9,019 nt of DNA from Effusibacillus consociatus (GTDB lineage Bacteria; Bacillota; Bacilli; Tumebacillales; Effusibacillaceae). The first letter of the stretch is position 1; each line of letters opens with the position of its first letter. Below, piece after piece: positions 1 through 6,548 of the stretch. The DNA lies in the NCBI RefSeq assembly GCF_042652925.1, contig NZ_JBHSHC010000012.1, forward strand, positions 1-9,019, written 5' to 3'. Both the position numbers and the translations under genes were made by a program. The notes under the pieces were generated by a model. The model saw only the letters and a program-made list of their open reading frames with translations, was not told the origin of the DNA and did no database searches.

Positions 1-108
1 GCGCGGCGTAACCTTGTGGCGTTCACACCAGGTTGCAGTACGCTCTCCGTTAGACCGGTAGTCTTGGATCCGAGCGATCCATACCTCTCTAAGCTCTGCT
101 TGTGTCAT
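1..108 (-). CDS. tnpA: IS66 family accessory protein TnpA, N-terminal part
   Basis: The first 36 codons are visible (MTQAELREVWIARIQ then a stretch ending in HKVTPR); the gene runs off the left edge. The pattern of a short polar helix, W-x-x-R-I, then 'ATWCERHKVTPR' matches the start of IS66 TnpA, a small helix-turn-helix protein needed for IS66 transposition together with TnpB and the TnpC DDE transposase. The ATG at 106-108 is set by a perfect GGAGGA (minus strand of 116-121) seven bases upstream. The identification rests on recognising the N-terminus only. Confidence 0.8.
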   Translation of the reverse strand, partial: MTQAELREVWIARIQDYRSNGERTATWCERHKVTPR

Positions 109-170
109 AAAAAAATCCTCCTTGCTTCATTCTGAGGAAGATTATCTCATGGGGCAAAGCAGCTTTGTAG

Positions 171-192
171 GTGTGCAGGATTTGACGCTTAC
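171..192 (-). repeat. IS66 terminal inverted repeat (single copy)
   Basis: On the minus strand this reads GTAAGCGTCAAATCCTGCAC and two more bases, with the conserved IS66 terminus GTAAGCG at the outer edge. It sits 63 bases upstream of the tnpA ribosome binding site. The partner repeat is outside the window. Confidence 0.65.
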
Positions 193-250
193 TCTTGACC
201 TGAAGGCTCCATTTCCTGTCAATACGAAACCAGCCCCCATAACAGAGGGG

Positions 251-499
251 TTATTCCTTGTACAGCAGGGAATGATGTGGACACCGTCCAGCTAAAAATC
301 GCTTGATCAGAGAGTCGTTTTGAAGGGTACGGAAGTGGAACAATCGTTCACAGCCGAGCAACCAGCCGACTACAAGATAGAGAAGAATCTTGTGAATTAG
401 CACATTGTTTCCGACTGCCGTCTTCAGAATAAATCGGGCGAAAATCCAATGCAATGTGGCAATTTTCCAAGATATTTCGGTTTTCGGAGAGTGAGGTTT
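251..499 (-). pseudogene. Transposase remnant, N-terminal region (IS1380-like or related DDE family)
   Basis: An open frame of about 83 codons without a convincing ATG or ribosome binding site. Its core 'VLIHKILLYLVVGWLLG' followed by 'HFRTLQNDSLIKRFLAG' and 'PHHSLLYKE' is the pattern seen near the N-terminus of several DDE transposases: a hydrophobic helix, then Q-[ND]-D-x-L-[IV]-[KR]-R, then P-H-x-[ST]-L. The frame stops at 251, and no DDE catalytic region follows before the IS66 end at 192, so the gene was truncated. The IS66 insertion may have caused this. A related-looking N-terminal transposase scrap lies at 6041-6246 in the same orientation. The exact family is uncertain. Confidence 0.5.
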
Positions 500-538
500 T
501 CACATTTGCATATTCCTTCACTCAAACTTTGCAAATTA

Positions 539-570
539 TTTAGAAAAAAGAGGAATCAGCAGATTCCTCT
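539..570 (-). terminator. Rho-independent terminator of the transposase-ATPase-DUF5348 operon
   Basis: On the minus strand, AGAGGAATC-TGCT-GATTCCTCT is a perfect 9-bp stem with a 4-base loop, followed directly by a T-run (TTTTTTCTAAA). It begins at the stop codon of the DUF5348-type gene (569-571), so it closes the three-gene minus-strand operon and probably marks the inner edge of the transposon's end. Confidence 0.9.
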
Positions 571-811
571 AGAAGAAGCTCACTTGGTAGTGGGTTCGTT
601 TGTGTGAATAAAATCGAGTGTCTTCAAATATTACATACCAGTCTCTGTCCAGTTCCAATCGGCATAGAAGGTACCTCCCGTCTACTAGAATGAATAGCTG
701 TTCGCCGCAATACATTGGCATAGGTTTTGGTGCGATTCCGTGTACCAACCAGCGATCCGTTTCTCTGCAGTATCGGATTTCCGTGCGAGGGATTGTCGTA
801 TTCCGTCTCAT
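569..811 (-). CDS. Small DUF5348-type protein, third gene of a TniA/ExeA-like transposon
   Basis: An 80-residue protein. The second half, 'GEQLFILVDGRYLLCRLELDRDWYVIF', has the [GC]-E-x-[LF]-x-[VI]-x-[VD]-[GD]-x-[WY]-x-x-x-R-[LI]-E-[LM]-x-x-[DE]-W-Y pattern of DUF5348, a small beta-rich domain of unknown biochemical role found in Firmicutes. No signal peptide or membrane segment is visible, so it is probably cytoplasmic. The ATG (809-811) has GGGGGAAG just upstream and lies 12 bases after the ATPase stop, so the two are co-transcribed, and a strong terminator follows. The position suggests an accessory role in transposition or its control; that is an inference from context. The length looks complete. 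Confidence 0.7.
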   Translation of the reverse strand: MRRNTTIPRTEIRYCRETDRWLVHGIAPKPMPMYCGEQLFILVDGRYLLCRLELDRDWYVIFEDTRFYSHKRTHYQVSFF

Positions 812-823
812 TGGTCTTCCCCC

Positions 824-1624
824 TTACATCGCCAATTCTTCCGCCGCCAGGCGGATAATCTCGGCATCAATCTGCTCTCTCTTAAGTTGACAGCCGTAAA
901 TCAGGGAGTGGGTGGCGAGGTTGTTAATCAGCCGAGGCCATCCCCGTGAGGAGGCGGCAATCGCTTCTTTGGCCGACTCGTCAAACACCGGATGTTTGGC
1001 ACCGGCTACTCCCATTTGGTGGTCAATGTAACCCGCCACCTCATCTTTGGTCAGTGCCTCCATCTTGTAACGCACCATCAGTCGTTGGGCGAGTGGCCGG
1101 TTCTGGTTCAGCATCAACCGGTCCCGCAAATAGGGCAGGCCTGCGAGAATCAGAATAAAGGGATTCTCAGAGTCCATGCGGAAATTAAAGAGTAAGCTCA
1201 GGTCGTTGAGAAACACATCTTTGGCCATCTGCATTTCATCTAGAATAAACACGGGTGTAATCTTGCGTTCCCGAAACAAACTCTCCACAGCCCGTTGAAT
1301 TTGCAGAAATAACTCCACTTTCCGGGACTTCGGTTCTTCCCCAAGAGAAATCGCCAGTCCCCGGTAAAAGTCCATGACCGTTCCGGTCGAAAGCGGAAAA
1401 TACATGACCTTATACAAAGAGGGATTGAGCGACTCGGCAAAAACCCGTAGAGCAAAGGTCTTTCCGGCCCCGGGCTCCCCGGTCAGCAATCCCATACCAC
1501 GGGTTTTCTTCAGAAATTCCAAGGCGGCAGTGGCTTCTGTAAACGATGTGGACGCATACGAGTCGGTTTCCTTCAACTCTTTCGTAAACGGGGACTTGGA
1601 CAGAGAATAAAACACTTTATACAT
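824..1624 (-). CDS. ExeA/TniB-like AAA+ ATPase, transposition helper
   Basis: A 266-residue AAA+ ATPase of the ExeA/TniB/MuB-like group, which assists a Mu/TniA-type transposase in target choice and strand transfer. Visible motifs are: N-terminal 'FTKELKET'; Walker A GEPGAGKT (49-56); Walker B VFILDE (125-130); a sensor-1-like 'LILAGLP' (158-164); an arginine-rich 'NRPLAQR' (175-181, possible arginine finger); and a sensor-2-like 'GWPRLINNL' (228-236). All catalytic motifs are intact and the length is normal. The ATG at 1622-1624 was chosen because GGAGGAAGAG lies just upstream; a TTG further upstream would overlap this site. The gene overlaps the transposase stop by 8 bases, indicating translational coupling, and is followed 12 bases later by the DUF5348-type gene. 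ExeA naming reflects sequence style; a secretion role is not implied here. Confidence 0.85.
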   Translation of the reverse strand: MYKVFYSLSKSPFTKELKETDSYASTSFTEATAALEFLKKTRGMGLLTGEPGAGKTFALRVFAESLNPSLYKVMYFPLSTGTVMDFYRGLAISLGEEPKSRKVELFLQIQRAVESLFRERKITPVFILDEMQMAKDVFLNDLSLLFNFRMDSENPFILILAGLPYLRDRLMLNQNRPLAQRLMVRYKMEALTKDEVAGYIDHQMGVAGAKHPVFDESAKEAIAASSRGWPRLINNLATHSLIYGCQLKREQIDAEIIRLAAEELAM

Positions 1625-2211
1625 TCTTCTCTTCCTCCTCTCCAACAGCGGATTTAAACGAAAGTTTTGGACGGTTTCGTTTCACATGGGCATTGTCGGC
1701 AAAATGCACGCGTTCCGCTGTTGCGACAGGTTTGCCTTCCTCGTATACATGCACGCCGTTTTCGTCATACCGCAGCTCAATCCGCTGCCCCACGTAGCGG
1801 GCCGGAACCTGGTACAGTTGTCCGTTCAGAGAGAGGGTCCCGTCATGCTTCACCTTGCGGCTCTCCCGCTTGAGAAATACAGGATCCAAAGCAGCAGGTT
1901 CCTCCAGCATCTTCACGTGTTCCACCTGTGAGAGATAGACCTCAAGCGGCGTTTTCTCCGCCAAAGAGGCGTGGGGTTTCCGGTGGTAATCCTCTTCCAG
2001 CCAGTTCCAAAACCGTTGGTTTAACTCGTCCAAAGAGTTGGCCGGTTGTGCTTTCAACAACGGGAAAAACCGGGTTTTCACCGTCCGGAAAAATCGCTCA
2101 ATTTTGCCCTTACTGGCGGCATCGTACGGCTGAGTGTGGGTAAGGAGTATACCCAAGCTCGCACAGGCGAAATGCAAGGTCTCGGAGCGGTAAATCTTGC
2201 CGTTATCGACG
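1617..2211 (-). pseudogene. Mu/TniA-like DDE transposase, C-terminal piece (split by RIT element)
   Basis: This is the 3' part of an integrase-core transposase. It starts at the insertion junction with 'VDNGKIYRSET', containing the second catalytic Asp of the DDE triad. It continues with 'QPYDAASKGKIERFFRT', containing the catalytic Glu (K-G-K-I-E-R-F), and then a Mu-transposase-type C-terminal beta domain ('LSLNGQLYQVPARYVGQ', 'GVHVYEEGKPV'). The tail is Lys/Glu-rich and overlaps the ATPase start. The N-terminal piece, with the first catalytic Asp, lies 3.5 kb away at 5716-6040 in the same orientation. Excising 2212-5715 joins them in frame through a restored TAC codon. As it stands the protein cannot be made intact. 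Confidence 0.85.
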
Positions 2212-2231
2212 CTATGCCGAATTCGTCATAG
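2212..2231. repeat. 20-bp near-palindrome at the left RIT boundary
   Basis: The sequence ctatgccgaattcgtcatag is an inverted repeat of two 10-base halves with one mismatched pair, centred on GAATTC. The halves resemble the CTATRCCGAA motif repeated in the RIT inverted repeats. It lies between the interrupted gene and the left inverted repeat and has no counterpart at the right end. It may be the core recombination site (two recombinase half-sites). Confidence 0.7.
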
Positions 2232-2232
2232 T

Positions 2233-2323
2233 GCAGACTATACCGAAAAAAATACTATACCGAAAAACCTTCCGATTCCCCAGTAAATGAAGCGTTTGCG
2301 GTAATTTTTTCGGCATAGTGTTT
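2233..2323. repeat. RIT left inverted repeat (91 bp)
   Basis: The reverse complement matches 5624-5714 over 91 bases with mismatches at only two positions (2235 and 2259). It contains three copies of CTATRCCGAAAAA: two tandem, 17 bases apart, facing inward (2238-2250, 2255-2267), and one facing outward (2306-2318). They are likely recombinase binding sites. The repeat ends a few bases beyond the ritC stop codon. Confidence 0.9.
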
Positions 2324-2327
2324 GCTT

Positions 2328-3372
2328 TTAGTCGAGACTGTAAATCAGCTTCTTAACATCTTCGGTTTTCCAAATTGGTGATTCTACTACTGCTTCAGGA
2401 CTAGTTTTCTTCATGGCTTCGTGAATCATTTCAGTCGTTGCAAAAGCATAGAAGTTCGATGTGGTAGATAGATTTTCATGGCCTAGCAAGTTCATGATGA
2501 CTGTCAAAGGCATGCCTTGTCGGTATAACGTCATAGCCCTTGTTTTTCTTATTAAGTGACAATGAACATGGTGTGGGATTTCAGGGCAAGCCAATCTCGC
2601 TTGATTTGCATATTGGCCAAGCAGTAAATTCAATGAATCGGTAGATAAGGCACGAGGTTTCCCGTCCCTAATCGAATAGAACAACGGTTTTTCACCGTTT
2701 GTGGTTGGATGTGGATGGAATTCCTGAAGGTATCGCTTGATGTGCGCAACGGTTTTTTCCATTAGAGGAACGTTGCGGCTTTTGTTGCCTTTACCGGTCA
2801 AAGTTACAAATGGCGTCTTAACATTAATAATGTGCAGGTCACGAAGGGTAACATCTATAAGTTCTTGTGCTCTGGCGGCTGTATCATACAGCATGATGAG
2901 CATCATGCGATTGCGTCTTCCCTTTTTTGTATCGGTTTTGGGAGTATTCAATAAAGCGCCCACAGCTTCATTCGTCATATATGCTATGGGCTTCTTCTGT
3001 TCTTTCATTCCGCGAACACTGCGTACATCATTGTAAACCGCAACAAGTGTGATGTCTTCGTCTGCACAATATTCCATGAATGATTTTATTGCGGTTAATC
3101 GGAGGTTGCACGTTTTGTCTGCAAGATGTTTCTCTTCATGCATCCAGACGAGAAAGCTTTTGATGCTTTCTACTTAGGCAGTCGAACGTAATGTTCTGAC
3201 GATCGATTCCTATTTCAGTTTCCATGTAATTAATATAGAAGGTCAAGGACTGCTTATACGATGCTATGGTGTGTTGGCTTAGGTTTCTTACCTTTGGCAA
3301 ATAGGTATGGAGAAAGCTTCTTGCATATGCCCAAAAATCTGGTGCGGCCTGTTTCTTACTATTCTTCATCAT
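2328..3372 (-). pseudogene. ritC: RitC tyrosine recombinase, frameshifted
   Basis: The third recombinase of the RIT element. The N-terminal SAM-like core-binding part ('RSFLHTYLPKVRNLSQHTIASYKQSL') is in one frame and ends at the TGA at 3136-3138. The rest, 'SFLVWMHEEKHLADKTCNLRLTAIKSF' onward, is in the next frame. Joining them near 3170-3178 needs one added base (…FDCLS / VESIKSF…). The catalytic domain is complete: Arg in 'TAARAQEL', Lys in 'GKGNKSR', H-L-I-R, G-H-E, and the nucleophile Tyr in 'SNFYAFAT'. Full length would be about 348 residues. The start is ATG 3370-3372, preceded by GGAGGTGG and overlapping ritB by 14 bases. The frame break is not at an obvious slippery heptamer, so a mutation or sequence error is likelier than programmed frameshifting. 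Confidence 0.8.
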
Positions 3373-4330
3373 AGCCCACCTCCGGAAGCAACCCCTCAAG
3401 TATTTTTGTCTTTTCGGAGAACGTTGAAAAAAACTCAGGCACAAGATGAAGGTAGCAAAAAGTGCTTTCTAAGGAGGAATGTCCCATATAACGCATTAAA
3501 TATGGTAGTTTGGAATTTACGTCGGCTCCCTGCTCAATCCATCGATTAAGGGTGGCAAAGGCAAAATGGTGGCGGAAATCATAGGCTCTTGCCTTCGAAC
3601 CTGATTCATGACCCAAACCGGCAGACTTCCATATCTTATTGAAATTTGGCCCAATCGACTGACTCTGGTAACAACTATTGGATTTTACCGGAAAGAAATA
3701 TGTTCGATCTGGAAATATGTCATCTATGACGGCATCGTATTTCAAATACAATAATCTAAGGTCTTCCGGAAGAAACAACCTGCGGTCTTTGGGTCCTTTG
3801 GAATGGATAACATCGATATAGCCAATATGCAGGTTTACATTTTTTCGCAGAAGCAGCCGCGCCTCACTTGTTCTCACTCCACAGCAGTAAAGTAATCTGA
3901 AGTACATGGGGAGGACAAGATGGCGGACAAGATTTTCCTTACGAGGGGTTAGCGTATCACATGCATTGAAAAATCGAATAATTTCTTCATTCGTAAAGAA
4001 ATGTGGAATGGTTCGTGTCTGCTTCCGGCAGACTTTGTTGGGGATAACGAACGCATAAGAGTGCTTCGAGGACTGGAGGTATTTGCTGAATTCACGAACG
4101 GGTGCCACACGTACTCGCTGGGTGTTCGAGCATTCAGTTTCCCGCAAGCTCACCCAACTCTTGACAATCTCTTTCAATGAGGCGCCCTCTGATTCATGTT
4201 TCGCACAGAAGCGATCAAACTCACGAAGATAAAATTCACTCGTTTCATACTTCCATCCTAATGAACGCTTAAACGCCACAAAAGCCTCCATGGAAGGAGC
4301 CAGTTTGCTAACATATGCTTTTTCCATCAT
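3359..4330 (-). CDS. ritB: RitB tyrosine recombinase, intact
   Basis: A 323-residue tyrosine recombinase, the middle gene of the trio. The N-terminal core-binding domain spans about 10-100 ('FKRSLGWKYETSEFYLREF'). The catalytic domain follows, with Arg153 ('GVRTSE'), Lys178 ('HSKGPKDR'), Y-D-F-R (250-253), His284 ('YMGHSS') and the likely nucleophile Tyr293 ('TFCYLHL'). The usual His of the H-x-x-R box is a Tyr here. The start ATG at 4328-4330 overlaps the ritA stop (ATGA), indicating translational coupling; its 3' end overlaps the ritC start. It is the only one of the three genes with no frame break. Cutting and joining of the element ends is presumably done jointly by the three proteins. 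Confidence 0.88.
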   Translation of the reverse strand: MMEKAYVSKLAPSMEAFVAFKRSLGWKYETSEFYLREFDRFCAKHESEGASLKEIVKSWVSLRETECSNTQRVRVAPVREFSKYLQSSKHSYAFVIPNKVCRKQTRTIPHFFTNEEIIRFFNACDTLTPRKENLVRHLVLPMYFRLLYCCGVRTSEARLLLRKNVNLHIGYIDVIHSKGPKDRRLFLPEDLRLLYLKYDAVIDDIFPDRTYFFPVKSNSCYQSQSIGPNFNKIWKSAGLGHESGSKARAYDFRHHFAFATLNRWIEQGADVNSKLPYLMRYMGHSSLESTFCYLHLVPEFFSTFSEKTKILEGLLPEVGYDEE

Positions 4331-5558
4331 TGAAGTTCCCTCACTTTCATAGGGATGATGGATAGAGTTGATGCACAGTCACGTAGCTTCTCTTCGTCAG
4401 TCGTTAAGTAAATGTCGGTTGAATCTGGTTTGACATGTCCGAGTGTCGATGAAATCGCTTGTACGGCTACCCCTTTTCTCAGCATTTTCGAAGCGACATG
4501 GTGCCGAAGGAGACGGGTTCCTTTAAGTTCATTGCCGGACCTTACACCTGCACGTGCAAATATTTTTGTCACTATAGCGTAACAAGCCGAATGTTCTTTC
4601 AGTGGTTGATGTGGTGCATTATAGGATAAAAATACGTACGGTGAATCCGACTCAGGTCGATCATTCATGATATACCTTACCAAGGCATTGCCGATTGCGG
4701 GAAGAAGCGGCAAAACTAAGGGCTTATTCGTTTTCTGTTGGAAAATGTGAATGATATCTCCCTGCCAATCGATATCGCCTAGCTTTAAGTTCAATATATC
4801 CACGGCTCTTATTCCGGTAAGAAGCGCAAGCACCATAATTGCTTTGTCCCTTGAAGATACGGCATCGGTTTTTAGAACATCCCAGATAGATTGCTCTTCC
4901 TCCAGTGTCAGCACTGGAATGATTGTTCTTTTCCTTAATAGTTTGTCTGGAACAGCAGTAAGAAGTCTACTTTCATTTTCTGCAAAACGAAGGAAAGATC
5001 TTAATCCGGAGGCCGCCGTTCGAAGACTTCCAGCTTCCCAAGTGCCTCTTAATTCATCGAAGAACTTATGGACGAATTCTAAGGGGACGACGTTTAAATC
5101 CGTATATCCTAATTTTTCAATGAAGATCAGGAATTTGCAGGAGATATTTCGGATGAATCGGAGGTGTTTTTGCTTTTTCTCTCTTCTTTAAGATACGTTA
5201 AAAAACGGGTATGAAGTTTTTGGAACTCAGTAGTTGCAGGCGTATCCACTTTACTCTCCCTACTTGGTTGCCAACCGAGATAACCTTTTTCTTCGTGTTC
5301 TCTTAGCTTCCTTATGCAGGAACTATGGAGCTTTTTGCGTGAAGGGCAATATCGCCCGGTTCTTGTATGCGCAGAATCATTTATGAAATGCTCTGCCAAA
5401 GCATGAGTTAAAGCGTCTGTTTGCATAGTGGATGCAGACTTTAACAGTCTGTCATAACCCTTTTTGTAATAACGAATCGTGGATTGACAGTATCCTGTGT
5501 CAATTAACTCCTCCAGAACATTTTCTACACTGATTTCCAATGCGGTTTTCTTTTTCAT
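4327..5558 (-). pseudogene. ritA: RitA tyrosine recombinase, frameshifted
   Basis: The first recombinase of the trio, about 410 residues if repaired. The first frame (ATG 5556-5558, preceded by GGGAGGATT) gives the N-terminal 143 codons, including 'FLTYLKEERKSKNT', and ends at 5127. The following frame takes over near 5160-5170 with 'RFIRNISCKFLIFIEKLGY' and runs to 4327. The catalytic domain is present: Arg in 'LTGIRAVDIL', Lys in 'FQQKTNKPL', R-L-L-R in the H-x-x-R position, His in 'TLGHVK', and Tyr in 'TDIYLTTD'. The break lies after A-rich 'AGAAAAAGCAAAAAC', so a -1 shift would repair it. This could be a one-base deletion or, less likely, programmed slippage. The first His of the H-x-x-R box is Arg. 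Confidence 0.8.
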
Positions 5559-5580
5559 AATGGAATCCTCCCATGTAAGT

Positions 5581-5597
5581 TTGGACTACATGTCCAA
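5581..5597 (-). promoter_or_regulatory. Dyad upstream of ritA, possible operator
   Basis: TTGGAC-tacat-GTCCAA is a perfect 6-bp inverted repeat with a 5-base spacer in the 65-base gap between the right inverted repeat and the ritA start, about 23 bases before the ATG. Its place in the ritA leader suits an operator or a short RNA hairpin. No convincing -35/-10 pair was found nearby. Confidence 0.35.
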
Positions 5598-5623
5598 TTT
5601 CAGTTTACAAGAGAGGAATAACG

Positions 5624-5714
5624 AAACACTATGCCGAAAAAATTACCGCAAACGCTTCATTTACTGGGGAATCGGAAGGTTTTTCGGCATAGTATTTTTT
5701 TCGGTATAGTCCGC
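5624..5714. repeat. RIT right inverted repeat (91 bp)
   Basis: The partner of 2233-2323 with two mismatches. The CTATRCCGAAAAA motif occurs at 5629-5641 and inverted at 5680-5692 and 5697-5709. The outer end abuts the interrupted transposase codon; the TAA at 5715-5717 that now ends the transposase N-terminal piece is created at this junction. Confidence 0.9.
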
Positions 5715-5715
5715 T

Positions 5716-6040
5716 TAAATCATCTTGGGGATGCCCCTGCGAATCAGTGCCTCCTTTAACACCGTGCGTAAGCCGTCAAATTTCTCGGAAGCAAAAAACT
5801 GCGCAAAAGGTATTACACGAGAACAGTCATCAATGAAGGCAATCAGGTAGGTTTTGACCTTCTTGCCATTCATCGGAACAAACGGTCCTTCACTCAAGTC
5901 GCCTTGCCAGAGCTGGTTGACCGTATCATAGGCGAATCGCTTCCGGTCTGCCGCCTGCACTATGGGTTTATCAAGTACCCCGTTTCGCTTGAGAAACCGG
6001 TATAGGGTTGTATACGAAACTTCATTTGGCCGAATCTCAC
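5716..6040 (-). pseudogene. Mu/TniA-like DDE transposase, N-terminal piece (5'-truncated, split)
   Basis: This segment carries 'EIRPNEVSYTTLYRFLKRNGV' (the end of the helix-turn-helix region), then the start of the integrase core with the first catalytic Asp in 'LWQGDLSEGPFV', then 'YLIAFIDDCSR' and 'LRTVLKEALIRRGIPKMI', where the RIT element interrupts it. The matching C-terminal piece is at 1617-2211. About 100 N-terminal residues expected for the family are missing: reading upstream past about 6040 the frame no longer looks like this protein and meets a stop at 6093-6095. So the gene was truncated at its 5' end as well as split. The terminal repeat of the transposon on this side is therefore also lost. 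Confidence 0.8.
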
Positions 6041-6246
6041 ATGGAGTTACCGCCTTTGGCACAGTCGAGTTGTCGAAAGGCAGCTTCCAACTCTATTTTC
6101 TCAAGGAAATCAAAGACAACCTTGCCACGGCGTAAGAAGTGGCGTTCTTTAGGGTAAATTCAGTTTTGATTTGGGAGGTATTTGTGGTAGACTTCACCTA
6201 AAAGGTGCTCCTTTCTTTGGTTGATGTTGTTCTTGTCAAACACCAT
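6041..6246 (-). pseudogene. N-terminal fragment of another transposase with in-frame TGA
   Basis: From ATG 6244-6246 a single frame reads 'MVFDKNNINQRKEHLLGEVY', then 'HKYLPNQN', a TGA (6160-6162), then 'IYPKERHFLRRGKVVFDFLEK', ending in 'AKGGNSM'. It meets TGA at the junction with the truncated DDE transposase near 6040. The layout (short polar N-terminus, 'LRRGKVV-x-F-[LI]-E-x-[IL]-x-L', then 'GGNS') resembles the first 70 residues of several Firmicute IS transposases. The internal TGA sits where a Trp would fit. The AAAAGTGCCCCGATCTTTGG-type sequence just upstream (6249-6271 on the plus strand) may be part of its IS end. Family not determined. Confidence 0.45.
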
Positions 6247-6548
6247 TCTACCAAAGATCGGGGCACTTTTTTAGTAATTTAAAGCTACATTACTTTCGAA
6301 ATTCGGGTTTATTATTCATTTTACGGATAGTATTATCTGCTTACACATATAGGATGAGAAAAGGGGTTACCCTTTGTGAAAGTGAGTTAGGGCAACCCTG
6401 GTAAGCCTACAATTTTATCAGTAAAGTTCTCCTTCTACTTTTGACCGGATAAAACAAAGACATGGATGTTCTGGAAGATAAAAATGATCCTGTTAACTCC
6501 AAAGAAAAAACCTGACTCTCAACTGCTTCCGTAGTTGAACTTTATTAA
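6247..6548. other. Intergenic region without a supported gene
   Basis: No reading frame here has a start, a ribosome binding site and a recognisable product. It contains the possible IS end next to 6246, a 10-bp inverted repeat (6364-6398), and A+T-rich sequence leading to the possible integrase tail. It is best read as flanking debris between mobile elements. Confidence 0.5.
6364..6398. repeat. Inverted repeat / hairpin
   Basis: GGGTTACCCT (6364-6373) and AGGGCAACCC (6389-6398) pair over 10 positions with one mismatch around a 15-base loop. No T-run follows on either strand, so it is not a standard terminator. It may be part of an IS end. Confidence 0.45.

Larger units (their letters stand above)
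1..192 (-). mobile_element. IS66-family insertion sequence, one end only
   Basis: This is the 5' end of an IS66-family element on the minus strand; the rest lies outside the window. It contains the first codons of the accessory gene tnpA, an 83-base leader, and a terminal sequence that on the minus strand starts GTAAGCGTCAAATCC, the GTAAGCG terminus typical of the family. The boundary is placed at 192, where this motif begins. The bases 193-200 (tcttgacc) would be one copy of the usual 8-bp target duplication, but the other end is not visible, so this cannot be tested. Confidence 0.75.
2212..5715 (-). mobile_element. RIT (recombinase in trio) element inserted in a DDE transposase gene
   Basis: A 3,504-bp insert carrying three adjacent, overlapping, co-directional tyrosine recombinase genes (ritA, ritB, ritC) bounded by 91-bp inverted repeats with two mismatches (2233-2323 and 5624-5714). 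This is the defining architecture of RIT elements. The limits come from the interrupted host gene: codon halves TA (5717-5716) and C (2211) make TAC (Tyr) and restore 'KMI-Y-VDNGK' if exactly this segment is removed. No target duplication is seen, as expected for tyrosine recombinases. The left end has an extra 20-bp palindrome outside the inverted repeat. The genes inside look more A+T-rich than the split transposase around them. ritA and ritC are frameshifted, so the copy may be immobile. Confidence 0.85.

Noticed and set aside
4751..5191. Plus-strand frame of 146 codons inside ritA
   Set aside because: It is a shadow of the minus-strand recombinase frame, which has clear catalytic motifs and good start signals.
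2212..5715. Tn554-like transposon with tnpA, tnpB and tnpC
   Set aside because: Tn554 carries two tyrosine recombinases plus a small TnpC and lacks long inverted repeats. Three recombinases with 91-bp inverted repeats match RIT elements better.
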